The notes under the pieces were generated by a model. The model did not search any database, was not told where the DNA came from, and saw only the letters and a list, made by a program, of their open reading frames with translations. DNA of 64,000 nt from Halicephalobus mephisto (taxonomy: Eukaryota; Nematoda; Chromadorea; Rhabditida; Panagrolaimidae), in the NCBI GenBank assembly GCA_009193035.1, contig SWDT01000041.1, positions 310,001 to 374,000 of the forward strand, written 5' to 3'. Positions 35,101 to 50,100 of this stretch are shown here, piece after piece. Both the position numbers and the translations under genes were made by a program. Numbering within the stretch: the first letter of the stretch is position 1; each line of letters starts with the position of its first letter.

Positions 35101-38100
35101 CTTTGAAATCGAAAACTTGTATAACTCGAAACCCTATTTTATGCTCTTTTTTTTAAAAATGGATCAAAAGATGATTAATCATAATTCAACTGGCATAAAA
35201 TATAGCTTCAAATAATCACATTTAATCACCATCCCTTTCAGTACCTCCTGGTTGCGGAGGCACAATTTACCCTGATGCTTCGGGTAAAATGTCCGGCTAC
35301 ATTGAATCTCCCAACTACGGTCATAATTACTTCCCAAATCTCAGCTGCAACTGGATTCTCAACGCCACCTCTCCCAATTCCACAGGCCTCAATTCTGTCT
35401 CCGAAGAAGCCAGAAAAGTTAAAATAGAATTTGTCGATTTCGACATCGCCACGAATGAAATAGTCTATGCTTCCAGGATGACCGGATTCAAATACGAGAG
35501 GATCATCAGAAACTGTAATGGAGATTATGTGAGGATGATACCCAAAGGAGGGGTGTTCTGCAATCGACACCCGCCCAAAGGAATTTATTACAGTCCTTAC
35601 TTCGACATCAAGATGGTAACTGATGCTTCTATGAGTGGGAAAGGATTCAAGCTTAAGTATGAAAGTGGTGAGTTAGGGTTGAATTATAAAGTGGAAAAGG
35701 GGTTTAAAAATTAGTGAGATTATACATTATCGTTTTTTACTTTCCCGGATGTCGAGCCTAACAAATCAATTCCACTAAACACAAAGAATATTTAATTAAG
35801 AGTTTATTACCAACTTTACTATTTCTCGTCAAGAACATGATAGAGATCTAATAGATTTTTTTCTCTATTAATTAGGATCTTCTTTGATACTAAGAATATA
35901 ATCAAAAATTTCCTTTTATTAGTTTTCCAAATTTAAAAATTAAGAATATTATCTTGAGTCATTTTTGGGCTTTCTTGAATTCTAAGGGTACTTGTTTTGA
36001 AGGTGATGAATATGAGAATAACTAATTTTTCTAGTTTGTGCCATGGACTTCACCGCCAAAAACGGAACTATTTCTTCTCCTAACTATCCCTCCGCCCTTA
36101 ACTACCCTTTCAAGTGTACCTACAACATCATTGCGCATTCCCAGATGGCGATCAAGGTAACGTTCAAATACATTGGTCTGAAGACCGATATCAATACTTG
36201 CTTCTACAACACTACTCTTCAAAACAATATGGAGGACTACATTGAATTCTCCGGAGGTCACAAATCCAGCCAGCAAATCAATCGTCGATATGTTTGTGCC
36301 CGATACCCCTTCATTGCTCCTCATGGAGAAATAATAACTAGTGGAATCCGTCCATTGTCTATCACTTACAGCACCACTGGCAACCCCCTCAGAAACCAAG
36401 GCTTCAGCTTCGATTATGAGATCGTCAATGTCGGATGCGGAGGAATCTTTATGAGCTCAACTGGAGTCATTAAATCTCCAGGGTATCCAGATAGGTACGA
36501 ACCCCACATGTACTGCATTTACGAGATCATGGTGGAGAGTACAAAGAGTGTGAGGTTGACTTTCGACGTCTTCGACCTCGAGAACGTGGCCAATCAAGAA
36601 GGCTGTGGATTCGACAGTGTCCAAGTTTATGATGGAGTCTACGTGGATGAAGACAATCATGGACCTTTGCTGGGATCGTAAGTCCACTTTTAGTATGAGT
36701 ACTACAGTGACTACCGTGTTTTAGCTTCTGCGGATTAGCTCTTCCTCCAAGTCTGATGTCAACTGGGAACAAGATGGCAGTGGTGTTCCTAAGTGACAGA
36801 AGCGTGAATGGGGCAGGGTTCTCCGCCAATTACAGATCAGTTAACATCATGGACGACTGTGATAAAACATTCACGGATTCAAATGGAATTATTGAGTTCA
36901 ATGTGACGAAACATCCACGAGCAACCATGTGTGATTACGTGATTCTCGTGAGTTTTCCGACTTTTTCTAATCATTTTCAATCAGAAAAATACGAAGAATT
37001 TCTTTGGCGAAGATAGAAGAGTAATTCTTTCCCAGTGATTTCGAAGTTTTTCCTCGAAGACTAAGAATCTTCAAAAAAATCTCTTTTTAGTAGAAGGGAA
37101 ATTACTCTTTATCATTTCTTCCATCTAAAAATTACAGTATCCATGATTCCTTTGTGAACTCTCTTTTTAGCTCCCTCAAATGCACCGTATCAGTCTTACT
37201 TTCCAAAACGTCACTATCCCTTGTGACGAAGGTTCCCTCCTCGTCAGGAACGGGATGAACGAACAATCTCCTGCTTTCCCTGGGATTTCTGAAATCTGCG
37301 GATACAACATCACTAGGCAACTAATCACGCAAGGAAATAGAGCTTTTATCAAGTTTAAATCTACTTCCCCTTCCACCGCCCAGTTCAGAATACAGTATGA
37401 ACAATTTGTTTCTGGCTGTGGTGGAAGAGTTACAGGAGTCTCTGGGTTCATCTCCGCTCCACAGTACCCCCTCAAGGATTCTAGAACCCTCTCTTGTGAA
37501 TGGAGGATTGCCGTTGGAGAAGGAAACAAAATCAAATTGACTTTCCCTTTCATTGACGACCTCGACTCTGCTGACACCAGGGGATACTGTAATTCCTTTG
37601 CTCCTAATCATCTAGACATCTACGATGGCACAGATTCAGACACTATTATCAAGAGATACTGCACAGAACAAACTTCAACGAGCCCAATTATTTCGTCCTC
37701 GAATGTGCTTACTGTAAAGTACGTTCAGCACGGAGGCAGTTATCATGGAGCCTTGTTCGGGTTCTTGGGTCATTTCACGACAGAATGCAACGATGTCGTC
37801 TTAACTGGGTTCCATGGATCTATCCAATCCCCTGGTTATCCCGGACCTATCGATCCTAATGGAAAGACTAACTGCAAGTGGACGATTAAGACTAGTCCTG
37901 GAAATCGGATTAGAGTTGTGTTCCACAAATTCAAACAGAATGACATCAATCTACTTTGCACAAATTATATTCAAGTAAGTTGCACTTCATTTTAGAGAAT
38001 CCATATTTTAACAAGTTACAATTATTGTAACATCCTACCAAAATATCTTTTAAGATTTTCATTTTTTATTACAAACTCTTATTTCAGTTTTCACAATCCC

Positions 38101-41100
38101 AAATCCTTAACTTTACATCTATTAGTTTGTCTAAATCAAGACTTCAACCAACAAAGTTCTGCAATGATTACATTCCCAATGAAGTGCTCTCTAAGAACAA
38201 TACTCTCACAATCGAATACAAGTCCAACAAACCAGATCCCGAGAACCTCTTCTGGTTGACATACACCACAGTGGGGTGTGGTGGAATCATATTAAGGAAC
38301 AATTCTGAAATGTTCGCTAACTACGATGACTTTGTTCCTGATTCGACTTCCAGAGAATGCAGATGGACCATCAAAGCTCCAGTTGGTTTTGTTGTCAAAG
38401 TCGACATTGAATATGGGTATTTCATGGGAGATCCCGATGGAGCGGTCCCATGCGATGATCCAATCAAGACGACTACCGAAGAAACGGATGGGATTGAGTT
38501 TACCAATTTCTTGGACAGCAATGGAACTGGATATCCTCAGAAGATCTTCTGTGGGGTTATCTATAACAAAACTTTCACCAGTTACGGTAATGAAATCCAC
38601 GCTTTAATGAGATTATCGAAGAAAAACATCATGAAGAAGGATGATGGAGGGATATTTAAGGCTGCTGTCACTTTTGTAAAGCTACCATTCAATGATACAA
38701 GTTGTGGAGGAGTCGTGGAATGTAAGTTTACAATGGAAGATTGGGCTTCGTTAAGACATACATAAGTATCCATTAGTCTGTTTGTCATAACGCTGATAAT
38801 ATCATATCATACCAATATCTCTATTACCTCTTTTCAGTGGGCATTTCCGAGTCTGCGGTTATCCATTCCCCCAACTACCCCAATGCTTATCCCAAAGGCA
38901 TCGAATGTGTCTGGGAATTCAGGGCTCCAGAAGGTCATACTGTCGATTTCGGCATTAAAGAATATAGAGGCTCTGCAATGAAGTTATATTATGGGAAATC
39001 AATTATAGAACGCACTACAAATTGTCCTTACGGCCTCAATTTCCTCGATGGAAGCCTGTCTTTCTACAAAGGCTCTTATGACCGGGAAATCCAGACGCAG
39101 AATGGAGTTTTGGATAGGATATGCATTGGCATAAACGAAACCCAGGTGATCTCGACAAATTCCCGGAATGCTACAGTAATCTTCCGAGGAAGCCCCCAAG
39201 AGCAAACCCATTCAAGTTCCTCAGAGGATTCAAAGCCTCCTGGATTCACAATGAGGGCCTGGGTCAAGTGCGGTGGAACATTGTACGCTAAACAAGAGGC
39301 TCAAACCATTTTCATCAGAAGACCTGATGATAATACTGGCAATTTTGGAAAGAGCAATGAAACAACGTGTACGTACAAGTTCGAAAAAGACGATGAAGCC
39401 GAAGGGGATACTCTCTACATCAAAGGAGAAAGAATTCCTTTCAATGACGGTGTAGCTACCATTTGGCCATTTATAAGGACGGCTGTTTTCAACATGACTT
39501 GCGGGGATACTGTCATTCCTTTGGGTTTATCATCTCTGACAGAGTTGAATACTGCTAACAAACTAGAAGAATGTGAAGACAACACTGTTCTGTCAACAGA
39601 TATAAGCAAAGATCCTAATGGAATGTATATGATCACATATGGGCTGGAGAATACATGTGAGTTGTTCAAGACTATAATTTCTTAAATAGAACATCCTTCA
39701 GTCTGTGGCGGAACTATCACTGCTCATCACCGCTTCATCAGTTACAAGATCAATCCAAAGAAACCCGCGGATTGTGAGTGGTTCTTTACCGCTACTCCCG
39801 GGTTCAATGTCTCGTTAATGGTCCCACATCTTCAGTTGCCGACTTCAGAACTCTGCCAGGACTCCTACATTGAAGTCAAAACTGACAACAATTCTGGAAT
39901 CAGACAATGTGATGATATCAAAGCTCGCAGATACAACAGTCAGAATATCACGGTTAGATTTAGATACAGGCCTCCAGAAGACGACGACGATGTAGATGAT
40001 GTTATCGAAACTACATCAAAATCTGTAATGTTTCTGAGGATGATGTCTACCATCGTTACTGACCAATACCCAGTGTCTCCCATCATAGAGTCTCCAAAGT
40101 ACTCAGACATCAAACCAAAAACTTACACTTGGCATCTGAGAGCAAAGCAGAATGACTCCATTATTCTTGTCATCATCGATAAACTGAACATGCCAGAAGG
40201 TGATGAAGTCGGAATAGGAAGACTCAAATTGCAAGGATTGGAATGTCGTAGCAATAGCTCCAAATGCCCATTCAGTAATTGTCAATCGACAAATATTGTC
40301 GGATACATCGACGAAGGTCTAACATCTCTAAAAAGATGTTATCCCGCTCAAGGAGTCGAAATTATTTACTCCAATCACGACAGTTCCAATTATTTCAGAT
40401 TGCAATGGAAGGAAATAGATGAGCACAAATATAATCAGATGATTAATGAAAAGGAATCCAAAAAAAGTAAAATTGCAGAAGGTAAGTTTGGTTTTGAGAA
40501 AACTAAGATTTCTGTCCATTTTAAGATTACACTTGTGGAGGAGATCTCATCCCTACCTATGATCCTCAGTATCTTGAGAGTCCTAAAAATGCCTTTGGAC
40601 TTTATGCAGACAACCTCAAATGCAGATGGAGGATCAAGAAACCGTTATTCGCTAATATTAACATCAAAGTGAGTGGAATTTTACAAATCGATAACATATA
40701 GCCTCCTCATTCAGATCATCTCCGTGGACTTGGAATCTCATCCAAAATGTGTTTATGATTATCTCGGGGTCGCTGTCCAAGACTATTCCCCGACAGACTT
40801 AGCTGGTCATCACTCCTTTATGCTGACTTACTGTAAGGGGAATAGTACGGGAAATCCTATGAGTCAGGAGTACAACGTTGATACCTTTATCTACTTTGTA
40901 ACTGACAGATCAAGAGGAGGACCAGGATTCAAGATAGAGTATTCCTTGGGCTGCAAATCTTATGAGTACATCAGGGAATCTGAGTCTCCCATTTCTATGG
41001 ACTTGACAAGCCCGAGATATCCTGACAAGTATGAACCTAACTTGAACTGCTTCTGGGGCATCATATTGGCGTCCACAAGACAGATGAATGTTACAGTAGA

Positions 41101-44100
41101 GTTCGACATCGAAGGCAATGACGGTAACTGTGGCTCGGATTTCTTGATTATGGTAAGTCAGAAGTTTTTGTGGGTGTCTAATTACATTGTATGCACTTGA
41201 AGAGTCACAGCCCCACCCCCTACTTCGGATCCCAAGTGATCTCGACCTCGGAAAAGAAGAAATGTGGTCGCATGTCCTATAGAGAAGTTTTCTCCGGCAG
41301 AATGTTCGTTTACTTCATCAGTGGACCGAATCAGAGTCAACGGAAAGGGTTCAAGATCCACATCGAAGAAGTCATGGTCGACTGCAGCTCGAATCATCTC
41401 TGGATCGACGAGATAAATCCATCGAAGCAACTGATGTCTCCAGATTTTCCAAAAATGTCTCCAAATTCTCTGGATTGCAATTGGGTCATCAACGCTCCTC
41501 CAGGACACAGAATCAAGTTTACTGTAGATCCTGTTACGTTCTTGCTGCAGAACAGCGATCCAGACGAGTGAGTTTTCTTATTAAAAATTTATAGATTTTG
41601 TCGTTAGGGTATAATATTTATTTGCAAGCGTAAGTTCGGGTCAGTTTTGACTGTAGTTAATTATTTCCATTATTGCGACATCGTACTAATCACTATTGGA
41701 TTTACTATGTCTTTTCGAACTTCCAACAGAAAGAAACTACGAAAACCAAAAATACAGAATGCCCTACGAAAGTTCAAATTTTAGTTTTCTGATTGAGAAA
41801 TTACATTATGAATTTTCATTTTTTTCTTGATAGACTTGGATAAGGTTGGAGTTTTATCTGACATCAAAAGATTACGAAATTAAAAATCATTTTCAACGGA
41901 AATTCAACATTAAGAGGATTTTTCATTATATCACTAAATCTGTTTCAACTTTTGCTATTCTGTCCCAAAGTTGATTTTATTTTGTTCTGTGTTGAGGTCT
42001 ATAAAGAAGTCAACATCAAAGTCGAATCTGTAATGTCGAAGTCCGAAACGGTCGACATCGAAGTCGAACTTCCAAACAATAATTAGATAACCCAGTATGT
42101 TGCAAGCAAACTGCAAATTTCACTTTGATTTTCATGTCGACCTCTTCATAGACCTCAGTACTAAATAGATAAACTTCTGTCTTAATATTTCGAAAAAATT
42201 TATTTTTATTTTTACATATTCCGATCATAAATTTTGGTTTTATAAATTATTATTCGAATTTATTATTTATTAAATTACTGAAATTTTGAAAGACGATTTT
42301 TGAGGCCATTTTTATTTTAAAATTCATTAACAGAGCTGTTGATTTTTTGAAATCTTCGATTTTTGAATTCGAATTAGTTAGGTTTGAATTCGGAAATTGA
42401 GAGATCTGAATTCGAACTCAAACTGGTTCGAATTTGATGATTTTAGTAACGAAAATTTAGTAATAATTTTTAATCGCTTATGGAAACTTTGTTTCTTGCA
42501 ATTTTCCGTTACAAAAACTTTATCTTCAAACTGCATATGCAATAAAAACACGCATTTATAAAATCGAATAAGTTTGAACATTTCAATTTTCGAATTTGAA
42601 TTAGTTCGATTTGAATTTTCGATTTTTGAATTTGAATTAATTCGATTCGAATTTTCGATTTTTGAATTTGAATTAGTTCGAAATCGACAGCTCTGTTCAT
42701 TAACAAATATCCGTAAAAACAACCGTCGATCACTGAAATATATTTCGCAATCAATAGTCCGTTTACAACAAACAAAACCGACTTTTTGATCGCTTTTTGT
42801 TTCACCATTTTTGGACTTGTTTATTATTGAAATATTCAAAGAAATTTAAAATTTTAAAAATTTAATTTTTACTCAATTTTGAAAATCATAAATTCTCTAA
42901 ATATCAATTTTTAAATAATTAAAAATTAAAAATTCAATTATATGAAATTGCAAAAATTATTCAGTTTAAATCTACAATTTTTTAAAAATAAAAAAAAAAT
43001 TTTTTCGATTATTTCAAACATTTTTAAATTTTTAAAATTTCTTTTCAATAAAAATTAATATTTAAATTTATTTTCACAAATAATCCTGAAATTAGATATT
43101 ATTGTGTTTGTGCTTCCAAATATTATTAATTTTTTATTTTTAAAGAAATTTGATTTTATTTGGGGAACTTTCTCGGACGAAGAATAAAAAAAAGAAAATG
43201 CAGAGACAAATGTGCGTCGTTCACACTGGTTAAAAAGCCCGCCAGCGGTCGTCCCCGTCAGCCAGCCTTAGCTCAGTTGGCAGAGCGGAGGACTGTAGAG
43301 TTCCGCGGACATCCTTAGGTCGCTGGTTCAAATCCGGCAGGCTGGAATTTTTTCCCGTTCTTCTTGATATTATTAAAAATATTTAGATTTTAAAATATTT
43401 TTTTATTTTAATTTTAAAAATGGTTTTAGATGTATTGATGACTACCTCGAAATCCATGACGGTGCTTCGGTTAATTCGCCTCTCATCGGGAAGTACTGTG
43501 AATCCTACGCGCCTTCTACCATATACTCCACCGGTTCTTCCCTCTTCGTGGTCTACGTCACGGATAGCTATGTCAAATCCATGGGATTTAACGCGACGTA
43601 CGAATTGGCCTCTTGTGGAGGTTCAATCGTGCTGAGACCAGGAATCCACGAAAACGTCCAAAGCCCCAACTACCCTGACCCCTACGACTCCAAGTCCCAA
43701 TGTGCTTGGACCGTCAAAGCTCCCCCTGGGCACTTTGTCCAAGCAAAAATGAACCACATCTGGCTGACCTACAGCGAAAACTGCACTCAGGATTACGTTC
43801 AGATTAGAGACAACAACGCCACAGGGAACGTCATCATGCCTGCTGCTTGTTCGAGGTTGCAGATCCAGAACGAAGGATATCAATCTGAACATAATTCCAT
43901 GTACGTGGAATTCAACGCAAATACGTCAAATGCGAAAATGACGAGGATGTTCTGCACAAGTACGAAATGCGGATTCGATCTGGATGTGACTTCGACGGAA
44001 TTTTGTAAGTTTTCATTATTACTGTCGAATCGTCGTGGACCGAGAGAGATGACAAACATGGTATCATTGTTCGTTACCAGCATGAATACTAGTAACAAAG

Positions 44101-47100
44101 TAGTAGGGACAACTATTTGTAGAAGCCATGCAGATTCAGGGTCTATACACAAGTAGCTTATATGTATACAAAAAAGTGTAACTTTTAGTAAAATAACAAA
44201 TTCAAATCGTCACTATTACTTGTAATTTTCGTCACAAATGTCAAGTATTCGTCGAAAATGTGACGATTGTGTTACATTTATAATTTTGACGAAACCAAAA
44301 GTTACGTTTTTTTTAAGTAAACTTAATGCAACTATATATTGAATCTAATGTATCTTATAATCAGAGCCGTTTTAACGTATCCATAATCACATACAATCCA
44401 TCGATATCGACACAAAAAAGCATAACTTTTGGATCAGTAACAAATTCAAATCGTGACTATTAAGTTACATTTTTATTACAGATGCCAAATATTCACGAAA
44501 AATGTGACAATTGCGTTACATTTCGCATTCGAAACTACACAAAATACAATAGAATAGAAATAAGTGAAAAGAATTTCTCAATTTTATCAATATTATTGCA
44601 GAAATTTTTTAAAACAAAAATTTTCCGAGGCAATTTTAAACATAATATGGATTTTTGAAAAATGATTATTTAACTTTTGGAAATTGATTACTGTATTGTG
44701 TTTTATTTTTAAAATCTTTTCAGCTTGTGGAGGAGACATCACCGACGACGAGGGCATGATCACTCTTCCCGGATATCCTGAGAAGATCATCAAACACGTC
44801 TCCTGTGAGTGGAGATTCGACGCCGGTCTCGGCTCCAGATACATTTTCCAATTTTCGTTTTTGAACGAAGAAAATGTAAATTTTAATTTTCTTCGAAAAA
44901 AACAAATTATTTCAGGGTTACTACTTGAACTCCAGGACTGATCATTGCTATCCCGATCTGGAGATCTTCAACGGACCTCCCAGAGCCAAAAATAACCTTG
45001 TTTCTCAACACAAAAGATTCTGTTCAAATATGACGACTTTCATCTCCATGGCAGATTTAGTAACAATATCGTATCAAGATCAAGCGAATAACTGGATAAA
45101 CGCTTATTCTCAAAATTATGGAGACAAACATTTCCTTGACGAAAGATTCTACAAACCCTGGAAGATTACCTACAAGAAAGTCAGCTCAGCCTTCAACAAA
45201 GAAGGCTGTAGTTCCTTGATCACGAGAAACGTCGTCATGAGGGTTGGGAACTTGACTGTAGACAGCAATAATCAAATACAATTAGGGGCTAGAAGTAAGT
45301 TTTTAAACAAATTTCGTGTCAGGACCAAGAAGTTTTCGAAATTTGGTCTGAAAACGAAAATTACAAAATTTAATTTTTTATACATTTTCGTGTTGGGATC
45401 CATAACTTTCAATTTTTATCTCAACGAAAATTACAGTATTTTTATTTTTTACACATTTTCGTGTTGGGATCTAGAACTTTCAATTTTTATCTCAACGAAA
45501 ATTACAACATCAATTTTTATTTTTATATCAAAACTTGAAAATTTCTAATTTTCTTCTTTTGTCACGAAAATTATAATATTTTTATTTCCTGTTTTTAGCT
45601 TTCTGTCATCTTCGTCTTCAAAGACCATCCAAGGCCGGAACTACGATGCTTCAGTTTTCCGAAATACAAAACAAACAAAGCATGATCAAAAGATGCGATC
45701 AAAGCAACCGTATCGTCATCACTGACACGGAATCGGATCCTTGGCCCATTGATGAAATTATCTGCAATGCCACAAGTAACACCAATGAAACCACCTATGT
45801 GTATCCTAACCCGAAAATCGAAGTCTATGTGATTAACAATCCACACAAAACATACTTTGATGTCCCTATAGAATTCAAGTTAACGGTCAAGTTTTACAGT
45901 AAGTTTAAATTTTTTTAAAAAGCTCATTTTAAAATCTTTCTAGAATGCGGAGGAATAATAGACGGAGACGAAACCCAATCCGGTACTATAACATCTCCGA
46001 ATTTCGGGGAAGGAAATGTCTATTCTAAAAATGACTATTGTCTCTGGTACCTCAAAGCTCCAGAAGGCCAGACAATCCAATTGGAATTTGAGTTCATGGA
46101 CATTGAAAACCACGTAGAATGCCAGAATGATTATCTCTCAGTTGCTGAAGGTCAAGGGTTCCATTCGGTCATCCACAGATACTGTGCTTCATCGAGTGAA
46201 CCGATTCCCGAAAGATTCAAAATAATCAGATCTCGAGGCAGCGAAATGTCCCTTCTTTGGAAGACTGACAACAACATCCAAAGAAAAGGATTCAACTTGA
46301 CTTATCAATTTATCCATTACCATTCAGATGAAGACCCTGGTTGTGGATTCTCAAGTCACGCAATGAGTGGGTTGATCGAGAGTCCCAATTACCCTAAGGA
46401 TTACCCTAACAATATCGCCTGTATCTGGAACTTGATCGTGCCTTTCGGATATCATGTAAAGCTGAATATTATCACTTTAGACGTTCAGAATTCCTACAAT
46501 TGCCAGAGGGATATCCTACAGGTGGGTTTTCCTTTGCGAACGATGACAGATCTCGAGGAATTTCTCTCGTTTGTTCTTTCCACATAGTTGCTTATTTCCC
46601 TATTGGTATTCTATCAGATTCAAATGAACAACATTCTCTGTTCTGGATTCTGGAAATCCTGGATATATAAGCCTACAAGGATGTTTCTGATATTCTAATC
46701 CAAAGTTCAGAACTTAATAGACGGTTTCATTAATACTACTATTTAACCTAATTTAAAGAATGTTTTGAGGGGGATTTTCCAACAATGAAACAAAGAAAAC
46801 TTTTTATTTAATATAATTTTTGAACTAAAAAAATCACTTTAACACATATAATGGGAATCCTGTAAATCCATATAAATAAAAAACAACTATATGGATAACG
46901 AACCAAAACTATGCTGCTATCCATTACAAGAAATTTTAGACCACCAAATAATCATATCAAAATTTAACATTTTTCGATTTTTCTATTAGTTTAAAATCAA
47001 CTTTTCTGTTAATTATTATTCTTCCAACTCTTTTTAGATCTCCCAAGAACACCAATCTCGAGCTCTAACTCCCCTCGGAGAGTATTACTTTTACTTTGAA

Positions 47101-50100
47101 CACGAGGAAGTTATCAAAACCATCTGCGGAAACGACCAACATCCACCCATCATTGCCGAATCTAATCATGTCAGAGTGAACTTCACTACTGATGATTCCA
47201 TTTCTGGCAGAGGGTTCAAACTATCTTGGGAAGCAGTTTGTGGAACTACTATGAGTTTGACTCATGGAGTTATCACGTCTCCGCATTATCCTAATTACTA
47301 CCCAAATGACAACCTCGAATGTGATTACTTGATCTTCCCAATTCTGCCAGATAACTCTAACCCGATCGTTACCCTGAGAGTCCTAGACTTCAACCTTGAG
47401 ACCTTCGCTGGTAGAATAAGGGGAATAGAATCCACGAATCTCTCGCTTCCTTGCATAGGAGATTATCTCGAAATCATTGATGTCAGTCGCAACAAATCTC
47501 TCATGCAGCTCTGTGGAATGAACATGGGTCCTGCTACGGAATCTCCTGCTATCAGTGTCCATGGAGCCATCGGAGTTAAATTCGTCGTCAATAGAAGTAT
47601 CATTGCAAATGAGAAAAAGAAAAACTACCGTGGGTTCAAGTTGACGTATGCTGTGGCAGATTGTGGAGGTGAAATTGTTCTTGTTAACTACAAAGACAAA
47701 CTCAGTGCCACTATTTATTCCCCTGGTTTTCCACTACCATATCATCATAATCTGAACTGCGTCTGGAACATCACTGCTCCAGAAGACAGAGTCATCTCAG
47801 CCAAGTTCCTCGCAGTGGACACTGAAGGAACTGGAACTTCTAGCAGTTGTATTTTCGACTATATTGAACTTTTCGACGGGATAACAACAAACTTTTCTCT
47901 TCGCACGCACACACAAAACGATAAGTTCATGGGAAGATTCTGCGGAGAGGCAATTCCAAAAGATTATCTTGTGACTACAGGCCCCAACATGACAGTCAGA
48001 TTCAAGTCGGATCACAGTTCGAGCAACAGTGGGTTCAAGATGGTCGTCACCGCCACTCTAGGTCCTAAAAATGGATGCGGAGGTAATTTGACAGTAACGG
48101 AAGAGGAAAAAACATTAACACCTCCATTAGATAACAAGGGGAAGTACTTCAACGGGTTGAGGTGTCTTTGGAGACTGAAGACGGAAAATCCAAAGAAGTT
48201 GATCGAATTCAAGTTCACTCAGATGCATTTAGAACAAAGAAGAAGAGTTGCAGGGAATGTGAGTAGCTGTTATGACTTTGTAGCGGTAAGTTGGGCAATT
48301 TTTCTTTTTTTGTAAAGCAAATCTTCTAGATTTATGACGGTTCTCGCCCGATGAGTTCATTTCTTCTCCAACCAACTTGCAAGGTCGACGACTTGCCCAT
48401 CATTCTTCAGTCTTCTTACAGAGTCGCTGATGTCTACTTTGAATCAGATTTTGCAGATTCCTATGATGGATTCAGTTTGACTTACAGAGCCATCGATGGT
48501 AGATCTTTGATTAATTAACTCACATTAATCCCATTGCTTTCCAGATAAATGTGGCGGAAACTTTGCCGCTGCTTCAGAACCAGCGGAACTTGCTTATGAG
48601 TCCGAGAAGACTCTAACTAGAACGAACCAGAAACATAAACGTTGTAGATGGCACTTCTATGCTAAGGAAGGCCAGCCAGTAGTCATCGATTTCAAATCGT
48701 TCTCATTCCCTTCGGATGATCCTACTTGTCCCTTCGAATTTGTCGAGATTAGAGATGTGGGGGTTCCTGCAGAATGTCAACATCCTGCTTGTGGAGAGAG
48801 AAGCGAAAATAGACCTGTTTTGAGATACTGCGGAAAGATACCTCCGACGAGATACTTGTCAATGACTTCTGTAGTCGAGATAACGACGTCGGTCCTGCTA
48901 CAGAGTCAATATAGCGCTAAATTCCTGTTGAATTACATGCTGCTTGACGGTGAGTAATGTTTAAACAATAAAATCAGTTGTGCAAAGTAGAAACTATCCA
49001 TCTGAAGACAAAGAATTAAATACTCCAAGAAAACAGCTGGAAGTCGTTTATCTATCGTAACAGTGATCTTCTGGCTTCATACCTTATGTGAACTAAGGGT
49101 TATTTATCTATCACAAACCTACCTATCTTTCTATCTACTTTCTTTCTTAATATCTTCTATATAATCATCTTTCAGAATGTAACCGAACCATCGAAATCCA
49201 AGCTGGTAGCCACTATGCCTCAGGACGGTTAACCTCGCCGAACTTCCCCAACACCTACGACAACAACGCGACTTGCAGCACTACTCTCGCTGCTCCTCAA
49301 AATTACCAAATATTCATCGTCTTCAAGACTTTCAAGTTAGAAAGAGGAGAAAACGCATTCTTTGTCAGACACAGAATTCCTGGTTTCGGTCGTTTCAATA
49401 GAAGATACCTCAACTGGAGGTTCCGACACTCCCAACCCGGAATTACTCCTCTCTACGATCGTGGATCAATAGCGGTCAGTCAGAGATGCTCTTATGATTA
49501 CGTCAAAATCATTCTGAACCCAGTGACGTCTGATGGAGTCAAGACTTTCTGTGGTTACATCATGCCTCCGTCTTTGCTCTCAACATCGAGCGAGATAGAA
49601 ATCGAATTGACTACAGATGAGTCTCTCTCCCATGGTGGATATGAACTGTCTTATTACTCTCTTCCCAAAGTGAAGAACATCATAGTAGGGTCTCGAAATA
49701 TCTCTCTCTACGAATTCGAACCGAATTATGAAAGAACTGGAGCTATTACTAATGTAGGGTACCCCTCGAACTACCCGAACAACACTATTCAGAGATTCAC
49801 TGTTGTGCCTCCAAGTGGATTGTCTTGCAAATTTACTTTCCTAGCTTTGAAGACAAGCAATTCCGCAACTAACGAAGACTGTCAAGATGCGGATTTCTTG
49901 ATGTACACGATGATGCCTATTGAAACGTGGGATTCTAACAAGAAAATTGAGACGTTGAAAATGGAATGGACAAAGTTCCCTTGCAATATGGTAAGTTGAA
50001 GAAAAACTGTTTTTAAATATAGGATTGAGGAATGAAAAAATTAATTTTAAACCAAAGAATTGGAAAATCTAATTTTTACTTTGAAACCGAAGAAAAAGTT

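Noticed and set aside
36031..36399. Long antisense open frames opposite cubilin exons (also around 33052, 37176, 41182 and 43880)
   Set aside because: They mirror constrained CUB/EGF codons on the other strand, have no splice context or motifs, and are shadows of real exons.
42378..42839. Minus-strand open frame of 153 codons in cubilin intron 16
   Set aside because: Most of it is the translation of a tandem 42-bp repeat (repeated SNSKIENSNR-type units), so it is a repeat artefact.
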